In this document: piece after piece, positions 41,058 to 51,120 of the stretch
Layout: each line of letters starts with the position of its first letter
Position numbering within the stretch: position 1 is the stretch's first letter
Assembly: GCF_002284535.1 (NCBI RefSeq)
Contig: NZ_NPKH01000020.1
Location: 124,001 to 188,000 of the forward strand
Origin: Mesorhizobium wenxiniae
Lineage (GTDB): Bacteria; Pseudomonadota; Alphaproteobacteria; Rhizobiales; Rhizobiaceae
Length of the DNA: 64,000 nt
Direction of reading: 5' to 3'
Made by a program: the position numbers and the translations under genes
The notes under the pieces: generated by a model
Told to the model about the DNA's origin: nothing
The model's database searches: none
Seen by the model: the letters and a program-made list of their open reading frames with translations, nothing else

Positions 41058-42103
41058 TCAGCGATAGCGCGCCTGGTTCCATTTGTGACCGAGCAGCGAC
41101 AGGATGATGATCAGCCCGTTGAAGAACTGGACGTAGAAGCCGCTCAGGCCCGCCGCGACGACGCCGGTCTGAATGAACGACACGGTGACCGCGCCAATCG
41201 CACCGCCAACGACCGTGCCGATGCCACCCCAGGTCGGCGTGCCGCCGACGAACACCGATGCCAGCACCGGCAGCAAATAGCCGTCGCCAGCGGTCGGCCA
41301 CCAAGTGAAGTTGATCATCACCGAGAAGGTGCCGGCGATCGCCGCCCCGATGCCGACGAAGACGAACACTTTCACCCGCACGCGCTTGACGTCGATGCCC
41401 ATCTGCTGGGCGCTGTCGGGATTGTCGCCGACCACCTTCACCTGCGCGCCGAAACGATGGCGGTTGTAGAGCAGCGCCGACAGCACGACGAAGCCGATGG
41501 CCCAAAAGATCTGCACCGGAATGCCGTAAAGCTGGCTGGAGAAGATCTTGTAGGCCCAGCTGTCGGCAAGGCCGGTCAATGCCGTCGACCTGCCCTCGTT
41601 GATGATCTGGATCAGGCCGCGCAGCAGGAAATTCATGCCAAGCGTGGCGATCAGCGACGACAGCCCGCCATAGACGACCAGCGACCCGACCAGGAAGCCG
41701 AGCAACGTGCCCGTTGCAATGGCGGCGGCGATGCCGAGAAACGGGTCGTAGCCGGCCTGCACGACCAGCGCGAAGACCCAGGAAGCAAAGCCCATTGTCG
41801 CCGGAAACGACAGGTCGATCTCGCCGCAGGTGACGACGAACACCAGCGGCACCACCACGAACAGCGCCACCGGCAGCGTGGTGAGCACGGAACTATAGAG
41901 GTACCAGGTGGTGAAAACGGTCGGATTGGCGATCATGAACAGCGCCATCATGACGATGAACACGGCAAGCGTGCCGAGCGCGGCGCGGTTGTCGAGGATG
42001 AAACCGCGCAGCAAATTGTCGGATGGATGTCTCCACTCTTTCCCGGCGGCCTCATTATGCGTGCCGCCGAGGGGACTCTTCAGATCGGGTTCCATGGTCT
42101 TGC

Positions 42104-42107
<4 letters not shown>
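41058..42107 (-). CDS. sugar ABC transporter permease (RbsC type)
   Basis: A 349-residue permease of the ribose/xylose/fructose importer class with about ten membrane helices. Conserved features are VVPLVFVVTCGEIDLSFPATMGFA and GDNPDSAQQMGIDVKRVRVKVFV, then TPTWGGIGTVVGGAIGAV. An extended, hydrophilic N-terminus (about 1-35) precedes the first helix. It is the only permease in the operon, so it should act as a homodimer. The start overlaps the end of the ATPase gene by four bases. The substrate is not determined. Confidence 0.9.
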
Positions 42108-42901
<794 letters not shown>

Positions 42902-42990
42902 CGGATCCTCGCTTGATTGTCGCTTACCGGCCTTTTCCGCCGGCGGTCCCGCCGGCCGGGGTCGATCCCGGCCGGCGGCGGCTTGGGAGG

Positions 42991-44004
42991 TCAGCGCAGC
43001 GCCTGCTTGGCTAGTTCGGCGACGATCTCGTAATTCTGCGGCGTGACGAAGCCGGCACCGGTGTCGACATTCATCGGCGCCAGACCCAGCACCACCTGCT
43101 GGCAGAGGCTGAGGATCGGCAGATAGCCCTGCAGGAAGGGCTGCTGGTCGGCGGTGAGCTGCACCCAGCCGCCCTTGAAGGCTTCGACGATCTGCGGGCT
43201 GGTGTCGAAGCCGAAGTTGAAGATGTCGCCCGGCTTGCGTCCAGCCGCCTGCATGTAGGTGGCGACGTTGCCGAGCATCTGGCCGCCGGGATAGCCGACC
43301 GCCTTGACGTCGGGATTGTTGAGCAGTGCCGCCGTGAGCACCGGAATGGCCAGATTGGGATCGGAAGCCCATTCGCCGCTCGGCGGCGAGGGGAGCTGGA
43401 TGACCTCGACGCCGGCCTCCTTCAACACGGCAACCGTGCCGCGCTCGCGCGCGCCGCGGGCCTCGTTCTCGAAGGGGCCAATCATGATCGCCTTGTCGCC
43501 GGCCTTGAGCCCGGCAAGCTTGAGCGCTTCGGCGCCAAGCGCGCGGCCCTGCTGCTCCTGCTGGGCGCCGACATAGCCGCCGCCGAACGCCGCCACCACC
43601 TTCGGCACCGGCACGTTCTGGTACATCATCTTGATGCCGTCCTTGTGCGCTTGTTCGGCGAGCGGCATGATCGAGGCGTCACCAGGATGGCCCATCATGG
43701 CGATGCCGCCGGGCTTGACCGCGACGGCCTCGCGCAGCTGCTGCACCATCTTTTCGGCGTCCCACTGGGAGAAGATGTAGTCGACCTTCGGTCCGAGATC
43801 GGCCGCCGCCTGCTTGGCGCCATTGTAGACGATGGTGCCGAAGGCGTCGCCCTCGGCGCCGCCGACGAAGAAGCGGATATGGACGTCCTTGCACCACTGG
43901 GCGTCGAGCGCCTGCGCCGGCAAGGTGGAGATGGCGGCGGCGAGCGCCGTGGCGGCCGCCACGACGGTCGAGCGCAGAACGGTCGTTCTCATCGCGATGC
44001 TCAT
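42991..44004 (-). CDS. periplasmic sugar-binding protein of the ABC importer
   Basis: A 337-residue periplasmic binding protein (type 1, ribose/galactose-like) with a signal peptide of about 34 residues ending in LPAQALDAQ. The core reads VHIRFFVGGAEGDAFGTIV, then QWDAEKMVQQLREAVAVKPGGIAMMGHP and GEWASDPNLAIPVLTAALLNNPDVKAVGYP, as expected for this fold. The start at 44004 has GGGAGGAA upstream; the ATG at 43992 is an alternative. It is the third gene of the operon. Its ligand is unknown, but the isomerase and dehydrogenase genes next to it suggest a sugar or polyol. Confidence 0.88.
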   Translation of the reverse strand: MSIAMRTTVLRSTVVAAATALAAAISTLPAQALDAQWCKDVHIRFFVGGAEGDAFGTIVYNGAKQAAADLGPKVDYIFSQWDAEKMVQQLREAVAVKPGGIAMMGHPGDASIMPLAEQAHKDGIKMMYQNVPVPKVVAAFGGGYVGAQQEQQGRALGAEALKLAGLKAGDKAIMIGPFENEARGARERGTVAVLKEAGVEVIQLPSPPSGEWASDPNLAIPVLTAALLNNPDVKAVGYPGGQMLGNVATYMQAAGRKPGDIFNFGFDTSPQIVEAFKGGWVQLTADQQPFLQGYLPILSLCQQVVLGLAPMNVDTGAGFVTPQNYEIVAELAKQALR

Positions 44005-44108
44005 GCACGTTCCTCCCATTGTTCCCTCGCAAGCCGAGGGGTTTCGACGAATGCTTCGGCTTTTCGCCGCAATGCTTCACTGACCGGCCCTCCCGCCGGG
44101 CCGGATTC

Positions 44109-45017
44109 TCAACCTGGATTTGGCAGGTAGCTGGCACCTCCCCGGCATTGCTTGAGGTAATCCAGCGCCCGCACCTGGCCGGTAATCTCGAGGTCGCCGC
44201 GATAGACCGGGTCGTGCCAGCCTTCGATGTCGATGGCACCCTTGTATCCGGCCAGCCGCAATTCGCTGATCACCCGCGTCCAGTCGCTGTCGCCGAAGCC
44301 GGGCGTGCGCATCTGCACGAATGGCAGGCGGCCGAACACGCCATGCTCGCGGATCACGTCCCAGCGCACCGTCGCGTCCTTGCCGTGGACATGGAAGATG
44401 CGCGGCGCCCATTTGCGGATCTGCGGGATTGGATCGATCAGATAGACAAGCTGATGGCAGGGTTCCCATTCCAGGCCGAGATTGTCATCGGGCAATTCGT
44501 TGAACATCAGCTCCCAGGCGTCCGGATTGTGGGCGATGTTCCAGTCGCCGCTCGCCCAGTTGCCGTCCATCGCGCAATTCTCGAAGGCGATGCGCACGCC
44601 CTTGTCAGCGGCGCGTTTGGCCAGCGGTTCCCACACCTCGCGGAAGCGCGGCAGGCTGTCGGGCAGCGGCTTGCCGCGAATGCGGCCGGTGAAGCCGCTC
44701 ACCATGCTGGTGCCGAACAGATGCGCATGGTCGATGGCCGCTTCCCAGGCATGAAGCACGCCGCGATCGACATCGCCGCTCTCCAGCGGATTGCCGAACA
44801 CGCCGAGCGAGGAGACGATGACGTCGGCGTCACCGATCGCCTCCCGGATCTGGCCGGCCAGCCGAGGAAGGTCCTTGCCGCCCAGTGTCTGCCAGAAGAA
44901 CGGCTGTATGCTCTCGAAGCCGAGCGGCAGAATCTGTTTGATGTAAGCCGCCGGGTCATCAAGGTTGGCCCGCACCATGGTGCCGATCCTGATGTCGAGC
45001 AGCGGGTTTGGCATCAT
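44109..45017 (-). CDS. sugar phosphate isomerase/epimerase (xylose isomerase-like TIM barrel)
   Basis: A 302-residue TIM barrel of the AP-endonuclease-2/IolE/hydroxypyruvate isomerase family. Metal-binding positions are seen in FENCAMDGNW, LEWEPCHQLVYLIDP, IFHVHGKDATV and IDIEGWHDP, with His and Glu/Asp residues spread as in the family. It likely isomerises a keto intermediate of the transported sugar. Its ATG overlaps the stop of the oxidoreductase gene (ATGA, with a second ATG just after), so the pair is coupled. Confidence 0.87.
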   Translation of the reverse strand: MMPNPLLDIRIGTMVRANLDDPAAYIKQILPLGFESIQPFFWQTLGGKDLPRLAGQIREAIGDADVIVSSLGVFGNPLESGDVDRGVLHAWEAAIDHAHLFGTSMVSGFTGRIRGKPLPDSLPRFREVWEPLAKRAADKGVRIAFENCAMDGNWASGDWNIAHNPDAWELMFNELPDDNLGLEWEPCHQLVYLIDPIPQIRKWAPRIFHVHGKDATVRWDVIREHGVFGRLPFVQMRTPGFGDSDWTRVISELRLAGYKGAIDIEGWHDPVYRGDLEITGQVRALDYLKQCRGGASYLPNPG

Positions 45018-46048
45018 GATCCTTCCTGTGCAGCGATGGCGACCCGGCGCCCGGTCTCGGCGCTCTCGATCGCAGCGAAAACCATGGCCAGGCTCTTGAT
45101 GTTGTCGGAGCCGCGCGTCTCCGGCTCGGTGCCGGTCTCGACGGCGCGGACGAAATCCTGGATGATGCCGAGATGGCCGCCGACGCGATCGGCCGGGTCG
45201 AGCGACGGCACGGCTATCGGTTCGGTGCGGTCGAACAGGCCTTCACGGACCGGCTGCACGATTTCCGCCTTCAGCCCGTCCTCGCCGTCCCAGACAATGC
45301 TGCCGCGCTCGGCGACGATCCGCCATGTACTGTCCCAGCTGGTGCGGAATCCGGCCGCGCACCAGCTGCCGGCATAGGTGAACAGCTTGCCGCCGCCTAG
45401 GTCGAAGCTTGCGGTTGCCGACGACCCTTGCCGATACCAGGAATTGGCCGGCTCCCACTCCTGGCAATAGACACCGGCCGGCTCGCCGGCCACCATGTAG
45501 CGGGCGGCATCGAATGTGTGGATCGCCATGTCGAGCAGCAGCACATGGCGCATCTCCTCGCGAAAGCCGCCGAAATGCGGCGCGACGAAGAAGTCGGCGT
45601 GGATGCTGGTCGCAGCACCAATGGCGCCGGACTCGAGAAAACGCCTGATACGCCTGACATTGCCGACGTAGCGGCGGTTCTGGATGACGGCGTGCACGCG
45701 CTTTGCGCGCCGGGCGGCTTCAACGATGGCGCGCGCATTGTCCGGGCTGTCAGCGAGCGGCTTCTCGGTCAGGAGATGGCAATGATGGGCAAAGGCTGAA
45801 AGCGCGACGTCGCGCCGGGCCGCGGGAACCACGACGTCGAACACCGCATCGGGCCGGGTCTGGTCGAGCACGGCGTCGAGGCTGGTTCCGATAACCGCGC
45901 CGGCAAGCTCGTATTCGCGCGCCCTTGCCCTCGCCCGCTCGGCGTCAAGGTCGACAAGCCCGACAATGGCGAGCCCGGCGACCTGCCTGGCTGCATCGAG
46001 CCAGGCCTTGCTCATCGCTCCGCAGCCGACCAGGACGACATTCATCAT
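45014..46048 (-). CDS. Gfo/Idh/MocA family oxidoreductase
   Basis: A 344-residue NAD(P)-dependent dehydrogenase. It begins MMNVVLVGCGAMSKAWLDAA (Rossmann GxGxxx), with the family motif LTEKPLADSPDNAR (the catalytic Lys in EKP) and later HTFDAARYM. Such enzymes oxidise sugars, inositols or sugar acids. It is the first structural gene of the five-gene operon. Its start has GGAGGAGGAGCG upstream, and two palindromic LacI sites lie about 60-90 bases before it. The pairing with a sugar isomerase is a common catabolic unit. Confidence 0.9.
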   Translation of the reverse strand: MMNVVLVGCGAMSKAWLDAARQVAGLAIVGLVDLDAERARARAREYELAGAVIGTSLDAVLDQTRPDAVFDVVVPAARRDVALSAFAHHCHLLTEKPLADSPDNARAIVEAARRAKRVHAVIQNRRYVGNVRRIRRFLESGAIGAATSIHADFFVAPHFGGFREEMRHVLLLDMAIHTFDAARYMVAGEPAGVYCQEWEPANSWYRQGSSATASFDLGGGKLFTYAGSWCAAGFRTSWDSTWRIVAERGSIVWDGEDGLKAEIVQPVREGLFDRTEPIAVPSLDPADRVGGHLGIIQDFVRAVETGTEPETRGSDNIKSLAMVFAAIESAETGRRVAIAAQEGS

Positions 46049-46108
46049 CCAGCGCTCCTCCTCCGCTCGGCCCCTCCAGACCGATCGTCACGGCATTCAC
46101 GGCATGAC

Positions 46109-46136
46109 CGTAAACGTTTTTCCGTAAACGTTTACG
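46109..46136. promoter_or_regulatory. tandem LacI-type operators
   Basis: A perfect 14-base palindrome CGTAAACGTTTACG lies at 46123-46136, and an imperfect copy (CGTAAACGTTTTTC) directly before it at 46109-46122. CG-centred, 14-base palindromes of this type are typical LacI-family operators. They lie between the oxidoreductase gene and the divergent LacI gene and could control both. Confidence 0.85.
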
Positions 46137-46245
46137 AGAACACACCCGAAGGCGTAGAATGTCAATTGGCCGCTCCCGAAAATCACCTTGATCACCTTGG
46201 CCCGGAGAGCAGCCGGTGCTAGCCAGGCTAGGGGAGAACTGTCCT

Positions 46246-47271
46246 TTGGCGTCCAGCATTCACGACCTTGCGCGTCACCTGAACATTTCGATCGGCACGG
46301 TGTCGCGCGCGCTCAACGGCCGCGCCGACGTCAACGCCGACACACGCCAGCGCGTGCTCGATGCGGCCAAGAAGCTGAATTATTCGCCGAACCAGTCCGG
46401 CCGCAGTTTGCGGCGCGGCGCCACCCATTCGATCGCCTTCATGCTGCAGCCGCATCCGGGCGATCAGGAATATGGCGAGCCGTTCTTCATTCCGTTCCTG
46501 ACCGGGTTGCAGGCCAAGCTCGCCGAAAGCGGACTCGACCTGATCGTGGTGATGGGCGCGCCGGGCGACTATCAGCAGGAGCGCCTGCGCCGTGTCGTCG
46601 AGACCCGGCGGGCCGATGCGGTGGTGCTGGCCTGGACGCGGCGCGAGGACGAGCGCATCGACTATCTGACCCAGGCCGGTTTCCCGTTCGCGACGCTTGG
46701 CCGCAGCCGCTCTGGCGGCGATGCCTACCCCTCGCTCGACCTCGACTTCGAAAAAGCCGGGGCTGACGCGGTCGATCGTCTCGTCGCGCGCGGCCACCGC
46801 CGCATTGCGGCCATCCGCCCGTCGCTCGATCTCAACTTCGGTTATCTGTTCCTCACCGGATATCGCAAGGCGTTGCGGCGGCACGGCATCGAATTCGACC
46901 CCGAACTGGTCGCCGACGGCTTCATCAACGAGGCCGGCGGCTACGCGGTGACCCCTGAGGTGATGCGCCCCAAGGATCCGCCGACCGCCATCATCTTCAA
47001 CAATGACGCCATGGCACTTGGCGGCTGCAAGGCGCTGGCCGAGATGGGCATCAGGCCGGGTCACGACATTGCGGTGATCGTCATCGTCGACACGCCGCTC
47101 TGCCGCTATTTCTCACCGGCGCTGACCGGCTTCCGCCCTCCCCTGGAGCCGATGGGACGGCGGCTGGCCGAAATGTTGCTGGCGTCGATTCCGGCCTTCG
47201 CCGGCCCTGAGGGGGCCCGGATCATCCGCGAGGTCTGGCCGCTGGAGCTGATCGCACGAGACAGCGATTGA
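46246..47271 (+). CDS. LacI family regulator of the sugar operon
   Basis: A 341-residue repressor. Residues about 4-50 (SIHDLARHLNISIGTVSRAL, then NGRADVNADTRQRVLDAAKK) form the LacI helix-turn-helix and hinge. A periplasmic-binding-protein-like ligand domain follows (HSIAFMLQPHPG, GYRKALRRHGIEFD, TAIIFNNDAMALGGCKAL). I choose the TTG at 46246, eight bases after GGGGAGA, over the GTG at 46216. It is divergent from the transport operon, with the two palindromes between them. It most likely represses the operon and is relieved by a sugar. Confidence 0.9.
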   Translation: MASSIHDLARHLNISIGTVSRALNGRADVNADTRQRVLDAAKKLNYSPNQSGRSLRRGATHSIAFMLQPHPGDQEYGEPFFIPFLTGLQAKLAESGLDLIVVMGAPGDYQQERLRRVVETRRADAVVLAWTRREDERIDYLTQAGFPFATLGRSRSGGDAYPSLDLDFEKAGADAVDRLVARGHRRIAAIRPSLDLNFGYLFLTGYRKALRRHGIEFDPELVADGFINEAGGYAVTPEVMRPKDPPTAIIFNNDAMALGGCKALAEMGIRPGHDIAVIVIVDTPLCRYFSPALTGFRPPLEPMGRRLAEMLLASIPAFAGPEGARIIREVWPLELIARDSD

Positions 47272-47387
47272 TGATGGCCTTCCCCTCGTTGTTGTGAAAA
47301 GAAATATCTGAACGAAGTGAAGGCAAATGAGGGGTGTTGGAAAAAATCCAACGCATCAACGGCAAGGGCGAACTCGGTGCTTCGGCC

Positions 47388-47497
47388 TGCACAAAAGCGT
47401 TGGGCACCGACCGCAAGAGAAAGATCTCAATTGCCCTCTACATCGCCGCCATCCCGCTGGCCTTCGTCAATCAGTCGATCGGCGTCGCGCTCTATAT
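47388..47497 (+). pseudogene. fragment of a TMEM175-type gene (C-terminal part)
   Basis: Reads ALGTDRKRKISIALYIAAIP, then LAFVNQSIGVALYM, which closely matches ALGSDRKGRISLALYIAAIP and LTFISQWIGVAIYV of the intact TMEM175 gene at 47948-48523. It begins within the coding frame without an N-terminus and is fused at its 3' end to the uvrD copy B, at about 47498. The frame is not functional. Confidence 0.8.
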
Positions 47498-47720
47498 GCT
47501 ATGGCGCTGGCCGTACCTCCATCAAGGGCCGCACCATCGACGGCGAGCTGGTCGCCAAATCCGTCGCCGACACGCCATCCGCCTTCAGTGTCGGCGACCG
47601 CGTCTTTCACCAGAAATTCGGCAACGGCAACATTTCGGCCATCGACGGCAACAAGCCGAACCATCGACTTCGACAAGACCGCCAGAAACGCGTGCTGGAC
47701 GGGTTCGTCGCGGCGGTGTG
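47498..47720 (+). repeat. uvrD 3' end, copy B (decayed)
   Basis: A second copy of the uvrD C-terminal coding region (TSIKGRTIDGELVAKSVAD, then GDRVFHQKFGNGNISAIDGN), on the same strand as uvrD. One extra base after AACAAGCC (AAGCCGAACC against AAGCTGACC in copy A) shifts its frame, so it cannot give the normal tail. It follows directly on the TMEM175 fragment. Confidence 0.85.
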
Positions 47721-47947
47721 GGACATTTGCCCAGCCGCCTGAAACGCTCAAAAACCCCTCCGCATTGGCGTACCATGCACATGATCGAGGACCGGCCGGC
47801 TGCCGGCGAGCCGCCGGACAGCGGCCTCGGCGTACCGCGCCAGCGCGCATCTGTCGCCGGAGACGCCGAGCGGCTGAAAGACAGTGCCAAGCCTTCCCTC
47901 CAGCCCCTTCGATCGTCTAGGATGAGCCAGGCACAGCAGGAAGAATC
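47721..47947. other. intergenic region after the uvrD copy B
   Basis: This is the last part of the 676-base gap between the LacI gene and TMEM175. Apart from the two gene scraps (47388-47720), and an inverted repeat GTTGGA-AAAAA-TCCAAC at about 47337-47353, I see no gene. Overlapping frames here share the scraps and end without family features. Confidence 0.6.
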
Positions 47948-48523
47948 ATGGGCAAGGGACGGGTCGAGGCATTTACCGATGGCGTCGTCGCCATCATCAT
48001 CACCATCATGGTGCTGGAATTGAAGGTGCCGCACGGCGAGGATTTTTCAACCCTGGCGCCACTATGGCCGGTCTTCCTCAGCTATGTCTTGTCCTTCATC
48101 TATGTCGGCATCTACTGGAACAATCTGCACAACATGTTCCACACCGTGCAGCGCGTCGACGGCCGCGTGCTATGGGCGAACCTCAATTTGTTGTTCTGGC
48201 TGTCGCTGATGCCGGTCACCACTGCCTTCATGGGCGAAAACCATTTCGCGCCGGTTCCGGTCGCCGTCTACGGGGCCGAACTCGCGCTGTGCGCGGCCGC
48301 CTACATCATCCTCGCCGTCATGCTGCATCGGTTGCACAGCAACGATACCGCCTTTGCCAGGGCGCTGGGCAGCGACCGCAAGGGAAGGATCTCGCTGGCC
48401 CTCTATATCGCCGCCATTCCGCTGACCTTCATCAGCCAGTGGATCGGCGTCGCTATCTACGTCCTGGTCGCCATGATCTGGTTCGTGCCGGACAGGCGCT
48501 TCGAGCGGGTGATCGAAAAATAG
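47948..48523 (+). CDS. TMEM175/DUF1211 family potassium channel
   Basis: A 191-residue membrane protein with about six helices. The start GKGRVEAFTDGVVAIIITIM carries the R-x-x-x-F-[ST]-D signature of the TMEM175 family, which forms K+-selective channels (tetramers in bacteria). WPVFLSYVLSFIYVGIYWNNLH is the conserved second/third helix region. It lies next to uvrD copy B; a fragment of a paralogue of it is fused to that copy, so this gene and the uvrD 3' end seem to have been duplicated together. Confidence 0.9.
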   Translation: MGKGRVEAFTDGVVAIIITIMVLELKVPHGEDFSTLAPLWPVFLSYVLSFIYVGIYWNNLHNMFHTVQRVDGRVLWANLNLLFWLSLMPVTTAFMGENHFAPVPVAVYGAELALCAAAYIILAVMLHRLHSNDTAFARALGSDRKGRISLALYIAAIPLTFISQWIGVAIYVLVAMIWFVPDRRFERVIEK

Positions 48524-48534
48524 GCCTGCTGGAG

Positions 48535-48640
48535 CATTTTGCAGCCAAGTGGAATCGCTTGGCGTCGCACAAATGCGGCTAAAACAAACAGATAGAGCAG
48601 GATGCCCCATTCAATAAGAATGCGTTCCGCTCTAGCCTCG
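48535..48640. repeat. interspersed intergenic element (second type)
   Basis: GAGCATTTTGCAGCCAAGTG, then AAACAAACAGATAGAGCA and a closing TGCGTTCCGCTCTAG, which looks like a rhizobial interspersed element distinct from those at 9384 and 35388. It lies between the convergent TMEM175 and 93-residue genes. No other copy lies in this window. Confidence 0.45.
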
Positions 48641-48913
48641 CATCGCCTTCAGCTTTTCCGCCACCGAGGCCGCAAGGTCGGCATAGCGCTCCTCAAGCCG
48701 CTCGGCCGCCTTGATCACCGAAAAATCATGACCGAATTTCTCCAGCGCCATGCGCAGCTTCTCGACAAATTCCGCTTGCTTTTCGAGCGCCGAAAACAGC
48801 GTCTTCACTTGCGCTTCGCTGATGTCGGGATTGGCAAGCATTTGCGGCACCTCGCGGCTCATCTGGTCGCCGGTGGCGGTCTGTTCTTTCAGGATCTCGA
48901 TCCAGTCGGTCAA
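48632..48913 (-). CDS. hypothetical helical protein (93 aa)
   Basis: Starts MTDWIEILKEQTATGDQMSR and continues as an all-helical, charged protein (QVKTLFSALEKQAEFVEKLR, ERLEERYADLAASVAEKLKA). The composition suggests a coiled-coil or helical hairpin. I do not recognise a family. It begins after AGGAGAT, a good ribosome site, which supports it as a real gene. It is divergent from the SDR gene. Confidence 0.7.
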   Translation of the reverse strand: MTDWIEILKEQTATGDQMSREVPQMLANPDISEAQVKTLFSALEKQAEFVEKLRMALEKFGHDFSVIKAAERLEERYADLAASVAEKLKAMRG

Positions 48914-49047
48914 TCGGTAATCTCCTTCTTACGCGGACAGCATGCGCAGCGCCTGCCGATGTGGTCAACCCAAGGACGCCAAAGCGGGCTTGCGCGAGCC
49001 CCGCGCCGCGTTAAGTTCGGCGCAACTTGAATGAGGACGCTATAGCC

Positions 49048-49914
49048 ATGACCACCGATGCCGAAATCCAGAGCGCTTTGCCTGCCCTTGCCTCCGGCAA
49101 CGTTGCCGTCATCACCGGCGGCGCCAGCGGCATCGGCCTTGCCGCGGCCAAGCGACTGGCGGCGATGGGCCTGAAAATCGTGCTGGCCGATATCGGCGGC
49201 GCGCGGCTCGATGAGGCTGCCGGCGCCGTTGCAACGATTGCCGGCGACAGCGCGGTGCTTGCTGTCGCCACCGACGTTTCCAAGCCCGACGAACTCGACC
49301 GGCTGGCCGAAAAGGCGTTCGGTGCCTTCGGCGGCGTGTCCCTGTTGATGAACAATGCCGGCGTCGGCAACAATCCCGGCAAGCCCTGGGAAAACCGCGA
49401 CGCCTGGAAGCGGCTGCTGGAGATCAATTTCTGGGGCATCGTTCATGGCGTCGAGGCCTTCACACCGCGCATGCTGGCGACCGGCAGGCCGGGCCTGATC
49501 GTCAACACCGGCTCCAAGCAAGGCATCACCACGCCGCCCGGCAACCTTGCCTACAACGTCTCCAAATCAGGCGTGAAGACCTTCACCGAAGGCCTGGCAC
49601 ACGCGCTGCGCAACGAGCCCGGCGCAAAAGTTGCTGCGCATCTGCTCATTCCGGGGTTCACCTATACGGGCCTGACCGAAGGTGCGACCGAAAAACCCGC
49701 CGGCGCCTGGACCGGCGAGCAGGTGATCGACTTCATGCTGGCCGCGCTGGTGCGTGGCGACTTCTACATCCTGTGCCCCGATAACGAGGCGACACGGCCC
49801 ATGGACGAAAAGCGCATGGCCTGGGCGATCGGCGACATCATCGAAAACCGCCCTGCTCTGTCGCGTTGGCACCCGGACCACAAGGAAGCGTTCGCGGCGT
49901 TCATGGAAAGCTGA
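49048..49914 (+). CDS. short-chain dehydrogenase/reductase (SDR)
   Basis: A 288-residue NAD(P)-dependent oxidoreductase. The cofactor motif TGGASGIG is at 23-30, NNAG is seen in LLMNNAGVGN, and the catalytic Tyr/Lys are in AYNVSKSGVK, with a Ser in VNTGSKQG. The C-terminal ~90 residues are longer than in a minimal SDR (GATEKPAGAWTGEQVIDFML). The substrate is not predictable. The start is the ATG at 49048; the frame opens at a TTG at 49027. Confidence 0.9.
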   Translation: MTTDAEIQSALPALASGNVAVITGGASGIGLAAAKRLAAMGLKIVLADIGGARLDEAAGAVATIAGDSAVLAVATDVSKPDELDRLAEKAFGAFGGVSLLMNNAGVGNNPGKPWENRDAWKRLLEINFWGIVHGVEAFTPRMLATGRPGLIVNTGSKQGITTPPGNLAYNVSKSGVKTFTEGLAHALRNEPGAKVAAHLLIPGFTYTGLTEGATEKPAGAWTGEQVIDFMLAALVRGDFYILCPDNEATRPMDEKRMAWAIGDIIENRPALSRWHPDHKEAFAAFMES

Positions 49915-49917
49915 CGC

Positions 49918-50346
49918 TCACGCCGCATGGGTCTTCGAGCCGGGCTTTTGCGCCGCGGCTTTCTTGACCGCCATATCGGCGACCTGCCGGTCATGCCGCT
50001 TCGCCGCGCGCTCACATTTTTCGCGGATCTCCTGAACCTCGGATTCGGTCAGATGCTCGATACCGATAAAGCTGTTTTTGGCTTTGCTGACCCGGATCAA
50101 TTCATCGAGCTTCGCCTGGATCGCGGCGCCATCACGGTTTTGGGTATTCTGTATGAGGAACACCATCAGGAAGGTGACGATCGTCGTGCCGGTATTGATG
50201 ACGAGTTGCCACGTATCGGAAAACCCGAACATCGGTCCGCTTGCCCCCCACGCGACAATGATCAGGAAACAGACGGCGAATGTCGACGGCAGACCGGCGA
50301 GATGGGCAACGTAGTTGGCGATCCTGGTGAAAAGCTTTTCTATCAT
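49918..50346 (-). CDS. low-affinity iron permease family protein
   Basis: A 142-residue membrane protein of the FET4-like bacterial family: two hydrophobic helices (TFAVCFLIIVAWGASGPMFG and LVINTGTTIVTFLMVFLI) followed by IQNTQNRDGAAIQAKLDELI, the most conserved segment, and a charged C-terminal helix rich in Lys/Arg. The role in iron uptake is inferred from the family name and is not well established for bacterial short forms. The frame is open upstream to 50598; I take the ATG at 50346, with 50367 as an alternative. Confidence 0.85.
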   Translation of the reverse strand: MIEKLFTRIANYVAHLAGLPSTFAVCFLIIVAWGASGPMFGFSDTWQLVINTGTTIVTFLMVFLIQNTQNRDGAAIQAKLDELIRVSKAKNSFIGIEHLTESEVQEIREKCERAAKRHDRQVADMAVKKAAAQKPGSKTHAA

Positions 50347-50419
50347 GGCAGGAGAAACAACCAGCATCCGCTCCGGGTTCCCTTGCACGGAGGGATTTCG
50401 CGGACATAGCCCCGCAAGA

Positions 50420-51061
50420 TCAGGGTATTTCGTTATCCCAGACGTCGAGGAAGGCCTCGATGGACAGCGTCTGCATGTCGGGGACTGCCTTGGCCAATCT
50501 CTCGGGCGGCCAGTCCCACCAGGCGAGGCTTTCGATCCGCGCGGCGACGTCCGCCGCGAAGCGTTGGCGCAATTGCCTGGCCGGAACGCCGGCGACAATC
50601 GCGTAGGCAGGTACGTCGCGCGTCACCACAGCGTTGGCGCCGACGATCGCGCCATTGCCGATGGTCACATCAGGCATGATCACCGCGCCATGGCCGATCC
50701 AGACGTCGTGGCCGATGCTGACGGACTTCGCCCGCCGCCTTTCCCGAAACGCCCCGTCGACGCCCAGCCAGCGAAAATATTCGTTCGGGCGATAGCTGAC
50801 CTTGTGCTGGGTCACCCGCTCAATCGGATGCTCCAACGCGTTGATGCGGCTGTTGGCGGCGATCGAACAGAACTTGCCTATGGTCGTGTAGATCGCCTCG
50901 GCATGACGTTCGAAATAGGAGAAGTCGCCGACCGATACCTCGCGCAGGATGACCCGCTCGCCGATCGAGGCGTAGCGCCCGAGCTTGCACGCCTTCAATT
51001 CCGCTGTCGGATGGATGCGCGGCTCAGGATCCTTGGGGACAAGATTTTCGGGACGGTCCAT
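50420..51061 (-). CDS. hexapeptide-repeat acetyltransferase
   Basis: A 213-residue left-handed beta-helix acetyltransferase. Hexapeptide repeats are seen in [21 protein letters not shown], and later [20 protein letters not shown] and [20 protein letters not shown]. The segment [22 protein letters not shown], and [10 protein letters not shown] near the end, resemble acetyltransferases found in phosphonate gene clusters and the DapH/CatB group. No phosphonate genes are in the window. The start at 51061 is taken because family proteins begin close to the HPTA motif. Confidence 0.87.
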   Translation of the reverse strand: MDRPENLVPKDPEPRIHPTAELKACKLGRYASIGERVILREVSVGDFSYFERHAEAIYTTIGKFCSIAANSRINALEHPIERVTQHKVSYRPNEYFRWLGVDGAFRERRRAKSVSIGHDVWIGHGAVIMPDVTIGNGAIVGANAVVTRDVPAYAIVAGVPARQLRQRFAADVAARIESLAWWDWPPERLAKAVPDMQTLSIEAFLDVWDNEIP

Positions 51062-51120
51062 GCCCGCGGCTTTACGCCCGAGCGATTGGTCCCGCAAGCG
51101 GGGACCAATCGTCCCAGAGC

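Noticed and set aside
47334..48023. 229-codon frame linking the TMEM175 scrap, uvrD copy B and the start of TMEM175
   Set aside because: It passes through the uvrD copy in a wrong frame and gives an Arg/Pro-rich translation; it is a chance product of joined fragments.
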